Of a stretch of DNA of 64,000 nucleotides, positions 20,493-30,815 are shown piece after piece. Numbering within the stretch: position 1 is the stretch's first letter; every line of letters begins with the position of its first letter. A program made the translations under genes and the position numbers. Location of the stretch: contig GL947594.1 of the NCBI GenBank assembly GCA_000218705.1, forward strand, positions 975,183 through 1,039,182. The letters run 5' to 3'. The notes under the pieces were generated by a model that made no database searches, had not been told where the DNA came from, and saw only the letters and a list, made by a program, of their open reading frames with translations. This stretch comes from Prochlorococcus marinus bv. HNLC1. GTDB lineage: Bacteria; Cyanobacteriota; Cyanobacteriia; PCC-6307; Cyanobiaceae.

Positions 20493-21061
20493 TAGATCTT
20501 TAAAAATTGTTTAGCTCTAAACCATGCCGTGATAGTTTTTGCATCTAAAATTTCTTGCCCACTAGCAATTAAATTATCTAGTTCATCAGGATAGAAAGTT
20601 AGTACTTCAATATCTTCATCTAAATCACCTTGTACATCAATATCTAATTTATGTAATTTGCGGGCAAGGAATAAATGAATTACCTCGTCTGAATATCCTG
20701 GAGCATTAACCAAAGTTCCTAATTTATCCCAATCCTCTGCTTTATAGCCAGCCTCTTCTTGTATCTCTCTTTTTATTGAATTGATTGGTGTTTCACCTGT
20801 TTCTAAAGTCCCTGCAGGAAACTCAAGTAAATATCGTGAAACAGCAAATCTATATTGACGAAGAATGATGACTTTATTATCACTTGTTATTGGAACGGCT
20901 AATGCCGCGTTTGGAAATTTTATACTTCCATATTCACCTTCGTGTCCATTTGGAAGTTCAACTCTATTTATCTCAAAGCTAAATTTTTTTGTTTTTAATT
21001 CAGATATCTTTTCTTTAAAAATAGGTTTTTTTATTAAATGATTATTCTGCATTTTCATCAA
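20492..21061 (-). CDS. Nudix hydrolase, ADP-ribose pyrophosphatase-like
   Basis: This 189-residue protein contains a complete Nudix box from GTLETGETPINSIKREIQEE into AGY, with the conserved Gly, Arg and Glu residues near residues 93-115. Upstream VIILRQYRFAVSRYLLEFPAG and downstream APGYSDEVIHLFLA are typical of the ADP-ribose/GDP-mannose pyrophosphatase subgroup. It lies between folK and phrB on the same strand, overlapping phrB by one base. The exact nucleotide substrate is inference. Confidence 0.9.
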   Translation of the reverse strand: MMKMQNNHLIKKPIFKEKISELKTKKFSFEINRVELPNGHEGEYGSIKFPNAALAVPITSDNKVIILRQYRFAVSRYLLEFPAGTLETGETPINSIKREIQEEAGYKAEDWDKLGTLVNAPGYSDEVIHLFLARKLHKLDIDVQGDLDEDIEVLTFYPDELDNLIASGQEILDAKTITAWFRAKQFLKI

Positions 21062-21099
21062 ATAAATTTACCTTAACAATTATTTTGCGCAAATGGACA

Positions 21100-21666
21100 T
21101 TAATTCAATACCCAATTTTTAACATTTAATTTTTCTATTTTCTGAGTAATACTTAGTACCTCTGCTAAGGGAGAAATTACAAAATTACGATTTTTAAATC
21201 TTGGATGAGGAATTTTGAAATCATCATCATTAATATATAAATCATCCCACCATAAAATATCTATATCAAGAGGTCTTGGAAGCCATCTTTGCTCTTCCGA
21301 TGATTTATTTCTTCCAAATTCTTTTTCTAAATTTTGAAATTCTTTTAGGAGAAATCTTGCTTTTTCAATTGAAGAGGGAGGCAGTAAATCTCCTTTGACT
21401 AATAATAAACAATTAATATAGTCAGGTTGTTTTTCAATAACTCCTAATGGACTTGTTTGGTAAAGAGAAGACCAATTGAAAATTTTTTTTAATATATGTT
21501 TTTCTAAATTATTTGAACGATTTAAATTAATTAAATTATTAATTATTTTTTCAATCCTGAATTTTGATTCAATTAATGAATTAATAGGGTTACCAAATTT
21601 GCTATCAATATTTGATCCTAATGATATACATAAGCCATTTCTGATATTAAGATTTGATAATTCCAC
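21100..21666 (-). CDS. folK: 2-amino-4-hydroxy-6-hydroxymethyldihydropteridine pyrophosphokinase
   Basis: FolK transfers pyrophosphate from ATP to the pterin in folate synthesis. The 188-residue protein starts with SLGSNI, has YQTSPLGVIEKQPDYINC near residue 70, and the family signature RWLPRPLDIDILWWDD near residue 136 with its catalytic Arg and Asp residues, followed by IPHPRFKNRNFVISPL. It is slightly longer than the E. coli enzyme because of an N-terminal insertion near residues 40-60. It is divergent from chlD. Confidence 0.94.
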   Translation of the reverse strand: MELSNLNIRNGLCISLGSNIDSKFGNPINSLIESKFRIEKIINNLINLNRSNNLEKHILKKIFNWSSLYQTSPLGVIEKQPDYINCLLLVKGDLLPPSSIEKARFLLKEFQNLEKEFGRNKSSEEQRWLPRPLDIDILWWDDLYINDDDFKIPHPRFKNRNFVISPLAEVLSITQKIEKLNVKNWVLN

Positions 21667-21731
21667 TATAAATTGTAACTTTATTGTATAAATTCTATAT
21701 CAGGGATTTAAAAATTGACTTTGGAACAGAG

Positions 21732-23865
21732 GTGAAATCTACAACAAATATTAAGGAGTTAATGAGTAAGAGAGATTCATCTAGTTCATTTCCACTCGCT
21801 GCAATAACAGGACATAATCTATTAAAGTTATCTCTATTATTGGCAGCAGTAGATCCAAGCTTAGGTGGTGTGATAATAGCAGGTGGAGAGGGACTGGGAA
21901 GTCTGTATTAGCTAGAGGCTTGCATGCTTTAATTCCTCCAATTGAGATTCTTGATAGTGAAGCAACATTAAAAAATTTAAAACTTAATAAAGTTAATTTT
22001 AGACCTATCAGTAGAAATCTTGATCCTGGAAACCAGAAGAATGGGATGAAGGGCTTTTAAAGTTATGTGAAAATATTAATTTAAATGATGAAAATGAATT
22101 AAAAGAATCAATATCAACAAAAGTTGTACCTGCACCATTTGTTCAAGTTCCTATTGGTATTACAGAGGATCGATTAGTTGGTTCTATTGATGTTGCAAGT
22201 TCCTTAAGTTCAGGTGAACAAGTTTTTCAGCCTGGGGTTTTAGCCGATGCTCATAGAGGTGTTTTATATATTGATGATATAAATTTATTAGATGATGGAA
22301 TAGTTAATTTAGTTCTTGAAGCGACTGGTAGGGAACAAAATTATGTTGAAAGAGATGGTTTGAGTCTTTCTCATCCATGTAAATCACTATTAATTGCTAC
22401 TTATAATCCTGAAGAGGGTATTTTAAGAGATCATGTCTTAGACAGATTTGCAATAGTACTTTCTGCTAATCAATCAATAGATAATAATCAAAGAGTTGAA
22501 ATTACTAAATCTGTTTTGATGCATGCAGAGGATAATATCAAGTTTTCAGAAAAATGGTCTGAAGAAACGGAAAATTTATCAACACAATTAATTTTAGCGA
22601 GGCAGTGGTTACCAGATGTGAGTATAAGTAAAGAGCAAATAAGCTATTTGGTAAACGAGGCTCTTAGAGGAGGTATCGAAGGTCATAGATCAGAATTATT
22701 CGCAGTTAAGGTTGCAAAAGCTAATGCAGCTTTAAGAGGAAGCGATTCTGTAAATACTGACGATCTTAAAGTGGCGGTGAGGCTAGTAATTATTCCAAGA
22801 TCGCAACAGTTGCCTCCAGAGGATGATGATGAGATGCAGCCTCCTCCTCCTGAAGACCAAACCCCTCCTCCTCCTCCTCAGAATCAGGAGGATTCTAATG
22901 ATGAACAATCTGATTCAAATGAAGATAATCAGGAAGAAGAATCAGAGGGTGATGAAGAATCTACACCAGATGTCCCTGAAGAATTTATTCTAGATCCTGA
23001 AGCATGCGCTGTAGATCCTGACTTACTGCTTTTCTCTTCTGCAAAATCTAAAGCATCAAATAGCGGAAATAGATCAGTAATATTAAGTCAATCTAGGGGT
23101 AGATATGTTAGACCTATCATCCCTAGAGGGAAATTAAATCGAATTGCTGTTGACGCAACTTTAAGGGCTGCGGCACCTTATCAAAAATCTAGAAGGCTAA
23201 AAAATCCTAATAAAAAGATAATTGTTGAGGAAAGTGATTTTAGAGCAAAATTATTACAAAAGAAAGCAGGAGCATTAGTTATCTTTCTTGTAGATGCAAG
23301 CGGATCAATGGCATTAAATAGGATGCAAAGTGCCAAAGGAGCTGTAATAAGACTTCTAACAGAAGCTTATGAAAATAGAGATGAGGTTTCTTTAATTCCA
23401 TTTAGAGGTAATCAAGCAGAAGTTCTTTTGCCACCTACTAGATCAATCACTGCTGCGAAACGACGTCTAGAAACAATGCCTTGCGGAGGAGGTTCTCCTT
23501 TGGCTCATGGTTTAACACAAGCAGCTAGAGTTGCTAAAAATGCAATAGCAACAGGTGATATTGGTCAAGCGATAGTTGTAGGAATAACAGATGGTAGAGG
23601 TAATGTTCCATTAGGAGTTTCCTTAGGTCAATCTGAAGAGGAAGATAGCGAAGCTGTAAATCTAAAAGAAGAGGTGCTAAGTGTTGCATCAAATTATCCC
23701 AGCTTAGGAATTAAACTCTTAATAATTGATACTGAACGCAAATTTATTGCAAGTGGATTTGGTAAAGAATTAGCTGATGCGGCTCAAGGTAAATATGTTC
23801 AGTTGCCAAAAGCTACTGATCAAGCTATTGCTGCGATGGCCTTAAATGCAATTAATGAGATTTAA
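21732..23865 (+). CDS. chlD: Magnesium chelatase subunit D, two frameshifts
   Basis: ChlD is the AAA+/integrin-like subunit that, with ChlI and ChlH, inserts Mg into protoporphyrin IX for chlorophyll synthesis. GTG 21732, preceded by CAGAGG, is the likely start, with TTG 21684 as an alternative. An AAA+ domain comes first. A Pro- and acid-rich linker ([14 protein letters not shown]) lies near 22840-22960. A von Willebrand domain with MIDAS motif VDASGSMA follows near 23290. The frame breaks near 21886, inside what should be a Walker A GGRGTGKS, and near 22031 (one A short in CTGGAAACC). Restoring one base at each site gives a normal protein of about 710 residues. The gene is essential, so these are probable sequence errors. 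Confidence 0.93.
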
Positions 23866-23871
23866 TTTTAA

Positions 23872-24717
23872 CTAGGGATATATTTCATTTAGAAATTTAG
23901 AAAGTCCAATTGCTAAATCTCTTAAAGCACTTGTAAGTTCCTGATCTTTCATTAATAATTCAAAGTCATCAGCCATAAGATCTATCTTTTGAGAAATTGA
24001 GCTAGAGGCTTCTAAAGTTAATTTAATGTCTTCAAGAGTTTCTGCGTCATTCATAGTTGCTAATATTGTATTAAGATGACCTGCTGCTATCGTAAGGTCA
24101 TTTAACAAAGGTTTGACTCTATTAATTTCTTGTTTTGATAAGTAAATTAATTCATCAAGATTCTCTTGAGTTTTATCAAATTGTTCAATTGATTTAATAA
24201 TATTTTCAACTAAATTTTCCTGATTAGAGTCTTTTAAAAGTTGATTTATTTTATTGGTAATATTAGATAAACTGGATAATTGCTTACCTTTAATTGTATC
24301 TCCTTCACAAACTATTAAATTTTTATTACATAGTTTTGAAGTAGCTTTTTCTATATTTTTTGGTAAATTTGCTTCACTTGTCTCTATAGCGACTTGTACA
24401 TCTCCTCCTAAAAATGAATTTGTTACTACTTTTGCAAAAGCTGGTTTGGCAAGAATAATTTCAGGATTATTAATAACTATTTTCGCTTTAATAGATTCAT
24501 TAGTAAAAATTAAATCCTCAATAGATCCAACAATAATACCCCTATATGTAACTGGAGATTTCTTTGATAGTCCACTTGCATTATTGAAATTTGCAAAAAT
24601 GAACCAATCTTTTGAAGATAATTTAATTCCTCTCAACCAAAAGGAAAAGGATGTAAAAATAATTAGCCCTCCTGCTAAAGAAAAACCAACGATTGAATCT
24701 CTAAGACTTCTACGCAT
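23872..24717 (-). CDS. MlaD/Mce-family lipid-transport protein
   Basis: This 281-residue protein has one N-terminal transmembrane helix (residues 9-28) and a single Mce/MlaD domain with FNNASGLSKKSPVTYRGIIVGS near residue 45. A long, probably helical C-terminal region follows. It corresponds to the substrate-binding subunit of Mla-type retrograde phospholipid transporters (plant TGD2). The ATPase gene lies 5 bases upstream in the same operon. The permease (MlaE) gene is not in this stretch and must be elsewhere. Confidence 0.87.
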   Translation of the reverse strand: MRRSLRDSIVGFSLAGGLIIFTSFSFWLRGIKLSSKDWFIFANFNNASGLSKKSPVTYRGIIVGSIEDLIFTNESIKAKIVINNPEIILAKPAFAKVVTNSFLGGDVQVAIETSEANLPKNIEKATSKLCNKNLIVCEGDTIKGKQLSSLSNITNKINQLLKDSNQENLVENIIKSIEQFDKTQENLDELIYLSKQEINRVKPLLNDLTIAAGHLNTILATMNDAETLEDIKLTLEASSSISQKIDLMADDFELLMKDQELTSALRDLAIGLSKFLNEIYP

Positions 24718-24722
24718 AATAA

Positions 24723-25466
24723 TTAAATCTCTTTTGGTTGCATAGGGCCTTCAAGTTTACCTTTCCTAAATTGATAAACGTAAGGATCGTTACTGTTTTT
24801 GAAATCATGAACTGAACCTTCCCAGCGAAATTTTCCGCCATATAGCATTAGTACTTTTGTAGATGTTCTCTCTATAGTACTAAGAACATGGCTTACAACA
24901 ATAGATGAGCCTTTGACTTTATCGTTTGTTTTATTTATTAAATCCTCAATACGAGATGATGCTATTGGATCAAGACCAGCGGTAGGTTCATCAAACAAAA
25001 GTAAAGGTTTATTCTCTTTCTTTTCTTTAGGCTCACTTATTAACGCCCTTGCGAAACTAACTCTTTTTTGCATACCACCACTTAGTTCATTTGGAAGTTT
25101 CTGCGCCACATTAAATAAACCTACTTCTTCAAGACATTCATTTACAAGATCTTTTATGTACTTTTTAGGAATTTTTTTATTTCTATTCAAAATAAAACCT
25201 ACATTTTCTTCAATAGTCAATGACCCAAGCAAAGCTGGATTTTGAAAAACCAACCTTACATCAGGGGGATTATTTTGATCTAATCTTAAATAATTTTGTT
25301 CTTCACCAAATATTTTTAAAAGGCCATTTGTCGGTAAAATTAGTCCAGCTAGAATTTTTAATATTGTTGATTTACCAGTACCAGATGGTCCTACAATTGC
25401 TAATTTCTCTCCAGAATTAACTAATAAATTAATTTTTTTAAGAACATTAAGGTTCCCCCAGACCAT
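24723..25466 (-). CDS. Mla-type ABC transporter ATP-binding protein
   Basis: This 247-residue ATPase has Walker A GPSGTGKST near residue 29, signature LSGGMQKRVSFARAL near 123 and Walker B LLLFDEPTAGLD near 150, then the H-loop VVSHVL. With the adjacent MlaD-like gene it forms an MlaF/MlaD (TGD3/TGD2) pair for lipid import to thylakoid or outer membranes. The first ATG (25466) leaves the N-terminus short. Removing one C from the CCC at about 25493 extends it to a TTG start reading MNKTVPAIEAKDLSMVWG, so a further one-base error near 25493 is likely. Confidence 0.9.
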   Translation of the reverse strand: MVWGNLNVLKKINLLVNSGEKLAIVGPSGTGKSTILKILAGLILPTNGLLKIFGEEQNYLRLDQNNPPDVRLVFQNPALLGSLTIEENVGFILNRNKKIPKKYIKDLVNECLEEVGLFNVAQKLPNELSGGMQKRVSFARALISEPKEKKENKPLLLFDEPTAGLDPIASSRIEDLINKTNDKVKGSSIVVSHVLSTIERTSTKVLMLYGGKFRWEGSVHDFKNSNDPYVYQFRKGKLEGPMQPKEI

Positions 25467-25637
25467 AGAGAGATCTTTAGCTTCAATTGCTGGGAACTGT
25501 TTTGTTCAAAATAAAGAATTTTATAAAATTAAATTAACATACTTTATAATTGCCTTTATTAAAGAATAAGGAAAGTATCATTTTATTTGATTTATAGTTT
25601 CAATATAAATTAATGTATAAATAAAGTCTGAGGAGTG

Positions 25638-27034
25638 ATGAAAATAAAGGGAACAAGAAAAAGGAAAAAATTCAGAAGGACTGTTTCGGTAATAAATAAA
25701 TCAAATTTAGTAATATTGAATCGGTTTTTAAGAATTCTTAGCTGGTTATTACCTGGCTTGTTATAAAAAGATGGATGATTACCTCTGGTATAGGTGTAAT
25801 AACATCTCTGCTAGGCATCGCAATATGGACAAACCTCAGGCCTCTTTATTGGCTAATTGAGATATTTTTTGGGGTAATGAATAGCATAACAAGTATATTA
25901 CCTGTCTCTTTACTTGGCCCTATAGTTTTATTAATAGGAATTTTATTAATAGGAGTAGGTCAAAATAGAAGTATAAATTCTATACAAAAGGCGTTAGTTC
26001 CTCAAAAAGATACATTTTTGGTTGATGCACTACGAGTCAAAAGTAAATTGAGTAAAGGTCCAAATATAGTCGCTATTGGAGGAGGTACTGGTTTGTCTAC
26101 ACTTTTAAAAGGATTAAAAAACTATAGTAGTAATATTTCAGCAATTGTTACGGTAACTGATGATGGAGGCAGTAGTGGAGTTCTCAGAAAGCAATTAGGT
26201 GTCCAACCTCCTGGTGATATAAGAAATTGTTTAGCTGCTTTATCTAATGAAGAACCAATGCTTACTAGATTATTTCAATATAGATTTTCTCGTGGCGATG
26301 GTTTAGAGGGCCATACTTTCGGTAACTTATTTTTATCAGCTCTAACAACAATCACTGGTAGCTTAGAAAAAGCAGTGCAAGCCTCTAGCAAAGTTTTATC
26401 GGTACAAGGTCAGGTTATTCCAGCTACGGGAATAGATGTTATGTTGTGGGCAGAACTAGATAGTGGTGAAAAAATATTTGGAGAAAGTCTAATAAGCAAA
26501 TCTACAAAACCAATAAATAGAATTGGATGTATACCAGAAAATCCACCAGCTTTACCGGCAGCTATTGAATCAATTAGAGAAGCAGATTTAATTGTTTTAG
26601 GTCCAGGTAGTCTTTTTACTTCTTTATTACCAAATTTTCTTGTGCCAGAAATTGTTGAAGCATTATTAAAAAATAATTCACCTAAAATTTATATAAGTAA
26701 TTTGATGACTCAACCTGGAGAAACTGATGGACTTGATGTATTCCAACATATCAAATCTATAGAAAGACAATTATTAAATTTTGGAGTAAATACAAGAATT
26801 TTTAACTCAATTTTATCCCAAGGGGAGTTTGAAAGATCTTCATTAATTGATTATTATCGCTCCAGAGGAGCAGAACCTGTTATTTGTAATAAAGGGAGAT
26901 TAATCTCTGATGGTTATTATGTTTTACAAGCACCACTATATTCTAAAAAAATTACTCCAACTTTAAGGCATGATTCTCGAAGGTTAGCTAGGGCAGTTAT
27001 TTTAATGTACAGAAAATTAAAGAAATCATCTTAA
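25638..27034 (+). CDS. yvcK: YvcK/CofD-like protein (gluconeogenesis factor family), frameshifted at the N-terminus
   Basis: The conserved part (ATG 25775 on, 419 residues) has two hydrophobic segments and then the CofD/YvcK fold: [33 protein letters not shown] and [13 protein letters not shown]. YvcK binds UDP-sugars and links carbon metabolism to cell-wall growth in other bacteria. Upstream, an ATG at 25638 preceded by GAGGAG opens [16 protein letters not shown] and stops at 25767. Adding one base near 25764 joins it to the main frame (LLVIKRWM), so the true start is probably 25638. The last bases, TTAA, also hold the ndhJ stop. Confidence 0.88.
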
Positions 27035-27558
27035 TAAGCATCTTGTAACTCATAAAAGTCAGGCTGGATATAATCTTTTCGTAAAGGCCAACCTCTCCAA
27101 TCTTCTGGCATCAATAATCTTTTAGGACAAGGATGATCTACATAGTTAATTCCAAACATGTCATAAGTTTCTCGTTCTTGCCAATCGCTACCTTTAAAAA
27201 TAGAGTATAAACTTGGAATCGATAAATCGGAATCTCTCTTTAAAAATACTTTTACTCTTATTTCCTTAATTTTAAATTTTTCACTAATATCATCTAATGA
27301 TATTAAATGATAAAAACTTACGAGACGCTTACCTGGTCCTTCATCATAGCCTCCCTGACATTGAAGATAATTAAACCCATATGATTTTAATTGCGCGATA
27401 ACTTTGTAAAGATCTTTAGGTTCAACAGAAATTATTTCTATCCCTATATGGTCTTCGCCTAGAGATTCATTATTGAAATTTTCAGATGAGAGCTTTTTAC
27501 TAACTTCTCCTCTTTTATCAAGTAATTCATCTTTTGAGTTGTCTTTTTCTTTTTCCAT
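27031..27558 (-). CDS. ndhJ: NAD(P)H-quinone oxidoreductase subunit J
   Basis: NdhJ is the 30-kDa-type peripheral-arm subunit of the thylakoid NDH-1 complex used in cyclic electron flow and respiration. The 175-residue protein contains the family signature [16 protein letters not shown] near residue 133 and [17 protein letters not shown] near 150. The first 40 residues are charged and variable. It abuts ndhK directly and forms the end of the ndhC-ndhK-ndhJ operon. The stop shares a TTAA with yvcK. Confidence 0.96.
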   Translation of the reverse strand: MEKEKDNSKDELLDKRGEVSKKLSSENFNNESLGEDHIGIEIISVEPKDLYKVIAQLKSYGFNYLQCQGGYDEGPGKRLVSFYHLISLDDISEKFKIKEIRVKVFLKRDSDLSIPSLYSIFKGSDWQERETYDMFGINYVDHPCPKRLLMPEDWRGWPLRKDYIQPDFYELQDAY

Positions 27559-28293
27559 TTAAGTCTCTTGTTGATTAAAAGCACTTTCTTTACTATCTTC
27601 TTTAATAGAATCTATTACTTCTTTATTTTTAGATGAATCAAGGGTCTTTTCAGTCTGTTTTTTAAGGTATTCCCCTGTATTCTCAGAAAATACTAAGTTC
27701 ATATTATGTTCGATTGTAAAATATCTATGAGTCTGTTCAGATCTATTCCTTTCAAAAACACTTTCATTACTTACTTTTTTTCTAAGCTTTATAACAGCGT
27801 CGAATATTGCTTCAGGTCTTGGAGGACATCCAGGAAGATACAAATCAACAGGTATTAATTTATCAACTCCTCTTACTGCAGTAGTTGAGTCAGAACTAAA
27901 CATTCCTCCAGTTATTGTGCAGGCACCCATAGCAATAACATATTTTGGTTCGGGCATTTGTTCATAAAGTCTGACAAGTGCAGGAGCCATTTTCATTGTG
28001 ACTGTACCAGCAACAATTAATAAATCCGCTTGTCTTGGTGAACTACGAGGCACAAGCCCAAATCTATCAAAATCAAATCTTGAACCAATAAGGGCTGCAA
28101 ATTCAATAAAACAGCAGGCAGTTCCATATAACAATGGCCAAAGGCTACTTAATCTCGCCCAATTATGTAAGTCGTCTAGGCTTGTAAGAATTATATTTTC
28201 ACTTAAGTCAGTTGTTACTTGAGGAGCTCCTAGAGGATTACAGGTGCCCTCTCTAATTTCTCTTATAGCTTTTGGTGATAGTGAATTGTTCAA
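27559..28293 (-). CDS. ndhK: NAD(P)H-quinone oxidoreductase subunit K
   Basis: NdhK carries the N2-type 4Fe-4S cluster of NDH-1. Cluster cysteines are seen in [10 protein letters not shown] near residue 60, [12 protein letters not shown] near 125 and [11 protein letters not shown] near 156. The protein has 244 residues; the last 60 or so are charged and not conserved in the family core. It lies between ndhC (4 bases upstream) and ndhJ (0 bases). Confidence 0.97.
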   Translation of the reverse strand: MNNSLSPKAIREIREGTCNPLGAPQVTTDLSENIILTSLDDLHNWARLSSLWPLLYGTACCFIEFAALIGSRFDFDRFGLVPRSSPRQADLLIVAGTVTMKMAPALVRLYEQMPEPKYVIAMGACTITGGMFSSDSTTAVRGVDKLIPVDLYLPGCPPRPEAIFDAVIKLRKKVSNESVFERNRSEQTHRYFTIEHNMNLVFSENTGEYLKKQTEKTLDSSKNKEVIDSIKEDSKESAFNQQET

Positions 28294-28297
28294 TTTT

Positions 28298-28660
28298 TTA
28301 ACTCCATTCTAATGCTCCTTTTCTCCATGCATATGCAAGTGCAATAACTAAAATTGCGATAAAAATAAGAGCTTCTATGAATGCTAGTAATCCTAATCTA
28401 TTGAAGGCTACCGCCCAAGGGTATAGGAAAACTGTTTCAACATCAAATATAACGAAAACAAGAGCAAACATGTAATATCTAATATTAAATTGTATCCAAG
28501 CACCACCAATTGGTTCCATCCCTGACTCATAAGTCAACTTTCTCTCCCCAGTTCTTCCTTTTGGCGAAACAATAAGGTTAGTGACGAGTGCTAAAACAGG
28601 TACTGCTGCTGCTATGAGCAAAAAACCTAAGAAATATTCATAACCTGGGAGTGAAAACAT
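28298..28660 (-). CDS. ndhC: NAD(P)H-quinone oxidoreductase subunit 3
   Basis: NdhC is a small membrane-arm subunit of NDH-1 (120 residues) with three hydrophobic helices. The conserved loop [15 protein letters not shown] near residue 43 and [15 protein letters not shown] near residue 70 are diagnostic. It is the first gene of the minus-strand ndhCKJ cluster and is divergent from the rubredoxin gene at 28735, so the 74 bases between them must hold both promoters. Confidence 0.97.
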   Translation of the reverse strand: MFSLPGYEYFLGFLLIAAAVPVLALVTNLIVSPKGRTGERKLTYESGMEPIGGAWIQFNIRYYMFALVFVIFDVETVFLYPWAVAFNRLGLLAFIEALIFIAILVIALAYAWRKGALEWS

Positions 28661-28734
28661 TTTAAAAATTTTTTTGAAAAATTCACTGAATTAACTAAAA
28701 TCCTTTAGAGTTTCTAAAGACTTAAGCGTAAATC

Positions 28735-29163
28735 GTGAGTGAAGACATTAAACCATCCTCAAATAATGACAATTTGATTGGTGATAACGAGAATGAAAAT
28801 ACATCTCAAGTACCTCTTGGGATAGAAACCAAAGAAGTTACACCTAATCTAGAACAAAATAGATTCGAGTGTAGAAGTTGTGGTTACATTTATGATCCGT
28901 CCGAGGGAAATAAGAAATTAAGTATCGCTCAGAATACTTCATTTGAATTATTGGATATTAATACATTCAGATGTCCAGTTTGTAGAGCAGGAAAAGTCTT
29001 TTTTGAAGATATTGGACCAAAGTCAAAACCAAGTGGATTTGAAGAAAATTTAGTTTATGGTTTTGGTTTTAATAGTTTACCTGCTGGACAAAAAAATATT
29101 CTTATTTTTGGTGGATTAGCTTTTGCTGCGGCTTGTTTCCTTTCGCTATACTCTTTGCATTAA
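28735..29163 (+). CDS. rubA: Membrane-anchored rubredoxin
   Basis: This 142-residue protein has a variable N-terminus, then a rubredoxin domain with FECRSCGYIYDPSEG near residue 43 and FRCPVCRAGK near 80, giving the four Fe ligands. A C-terminal transmembrane helix (ILIFGGLAFAAACFLSLYSL) anchors it. This is the RubA type, required for photosystem biogenesis in oxygenic phototrophs. The start is GTG 28735. It heads the cluster rubA-ycf48-psbE-psbL-psbJ, matching its assembly role. Confidence 0.95.
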   Translation: MSEDIKPSSNNDNLIGDNENENTSQVPLGIETKEVTPNLEQNRFECRSCGYIYDPSEGNKKLSIAQNTSFELLDINTFRCPVCRAGKVFFEDIGPKSKPSGFEENLVYGFGFNSLPAGQKNILIFGGLAFAAACFLSLYSLH

Positions 29164-29172
29164 AATAAAAAA

Positions 29173-30190
29173 ATGAATAAAAATTTTTCTAGATTAACAA
29201 ATCTTATTTGCGCAACGCTTCTATGTCTTGTACTTAGCAGCTGTTCATCTTCAGCTGTTAAAACAGCAGAAAATAGTCCTTGGGATACCATACAATTAGA
29301 AAATCAGGCAAATGCTCTTGATGTAGATTTTATTGATGATAATCATGGCTTTTTGATTGGTTCTAACAGATTAATACTAGAAACTAATGACGGAGGTATA
29401 AACTGGGAAGAGAGATCTTTAAACTTATCGAGTGAAGAGAATTTTCGACTACTTGATATTGATTTCAAAGGTAATGAAGGTTGGTTGATTGGACAACCAT
29501 CTTTAGTAATGCATACAGTTGATTCAGGCAAGAATTGGACAAGACTATCTTTAGGTAATAAGTTACCAGGGCAGCCATTCTTGATTTCCACAATTGGCGA
29601 AGATTCTGCTGAACTTGCAACTACTGCTGGGGCAATTTACTCAACCTCTAATAGTGGTGAATCATGGGAAGCTATAGTTGTAGATTCTTCAGGATCTGGA
29701 GGTATCCGTGATCTTCGCAGAACTGAAGATGGAAAATATGTAAGTGTAAGTAGTTTAGGTAATTTCTTCTCTACACTTGAAAATAATAGTAATCTTTGGG
29801 TCGCTCATCAAAGAGCAAGTAGTAAGAGAGTTCAAAGTATTGGATATGCGCCTGATGGTAACTTATGGATGCTCTCTAGAGGAGCAGAAATTAGATTTAA
29901 TAATGACAGTAATGATGTAGAGAGCTGGACTAAGCCTATAATTCCAATTCTTGAATGGCTATAACTACCTTGATATGGCATGGGATCCAAAAGGATATAT
30001 TTGGGCAGGAGGAGGAAATGGAACGTTAATATTTAGCGATGATGATGGTCAAACTTGGAAATTTGATCCAATAGCCTCTGAATTGCCTACCAACTATATA
30101 AAAATAGTTTTCTTAAATAAAAATGAACTAAATGAAACTAAAGGCTTTATTCTTGGTGAAAGAGGATACATCCTTAGATATAAAGGTTAG
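29173..30190 (+). CDS. ycf48: Photosystem II assembly factor Ycf48/HCF136, frameshifted
   Basis: Ycf48 is a lumenal lipoprotein with a seven-bladed propeller that helps insert D1 early in PSII assembly. The N-terminus is a lipoprotein signal peptide ([12 protein letters not shown], lipobox Cys near residue 24). Repeating blade motifs [20 protein letters not shown] and [13 protein letters not shown] are visible. One extra base near 29954 breaks the frame; reading on in the next frame gives [20 protein letters not shown] and [12 protein letters not shown] to the normal end at 30190. It is followed by psbE. Confidence 0.93.
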
Positions 30191-30328
30191 ATTTATTAAT
30201 TTTTTAGATTGCTATTAAAAAAATATTAAGTTTAAGTTTCAATTAACAACTGTCTGTAACCAAGATGTAAATTTCTTCGCAGATATTGGATTTTTCCTTG
30301 TAAGATCATATGGTATTAAATTTATATT

Positions 30329-30577
30329 ATGGCCGCAGGTTCAACGGGTGAACGCCCATTCTTTGAAATAATAACCAGTGTCAGATACTGGATTGTTCAT
30401 GCAGTAACACTTCCAGCAATCTTTATTTCTGGCTTCTTATTTGTTTATACAGGTTTAGCTTATGATGCTTTTGGTACTCCCAGGCCAGATAGCTACTTCC
30501 AAGCTTCTGAATCAAAAGCACCTGTTGTTACACAAAGATATGATGCTAAAGCTCAATTAGATCTACGAACCCAATAG
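30329..30577 (+). CDS. psbE: Cytochrome b559 alpha subunit
   Basis: PsbE is the 82-residue alpha subunit of cytochrome b559 in the PSII core. The haem ligand His lies in [14 protein letters not shown] near residue 24 at the start of the single membrane helix, followed by [19 protein letters not shown]. The C-terminal lumenal tail is normal. The beta subunit gene psbF, which should follow and supplies the second haem His, is not visible downstream. Confidence 0.98.
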   Translation: MAAGSTGERPFFEIITSVRYWIVHAVTLPAIFISGFLFVYTGLAYDAFGTPRPDSYFQASESKAPVVTQRYDAKAQLDLRTQ

Positions 30578-30686
30578 ATGAATAATTTTATTTGGTTTTG
30601 ATTAATTAAAATCAAATAATTAATTATTTATTATTGAAGTTCTTTGGCTTTATTTTTTAGTAAATCCAAAATGTAAACTTTCTATC

Positions 30687-30806
30687 ATGCAAATAAACGA
30701 AAATCCTAATAAAGTTCCTGTTGAACTTAATCGCACCAGCCTTTATTTAGGCGTGCTTTTTATTTTAGTTTTGGGAATTTTATTTTCCAGTTATTTCTTC
30801 AACTAA
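30687..30806 (+). CDS. psbL: Photosystem II protein L
   Basis: The ATG at 30687 gives 39 residues: a hydrophilic start ([20 protein letters not shown]) and one helix ending in LFSSYFFN, the invariant PsbL C-terminus. PsbL sits at the PSII dimer interface and supports plastoquinone binding. It follows psbE after a 109-base gap that lacks psbF and precedes psbJ by 9 bases. Confidence 0.96.
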   Translation: MQINENPNKVPVELNRTSLYLGVLFILVLGILFSSYFFN

Positions 30807-30815
30807 TTTTTAATT

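Noticed and set aside
22835..22890. CCTCCTCCT-type repeats resembling a microsatellite
   Set aside because: They encode the proline-rich linker of ChlD, a normal feature of this subunit.
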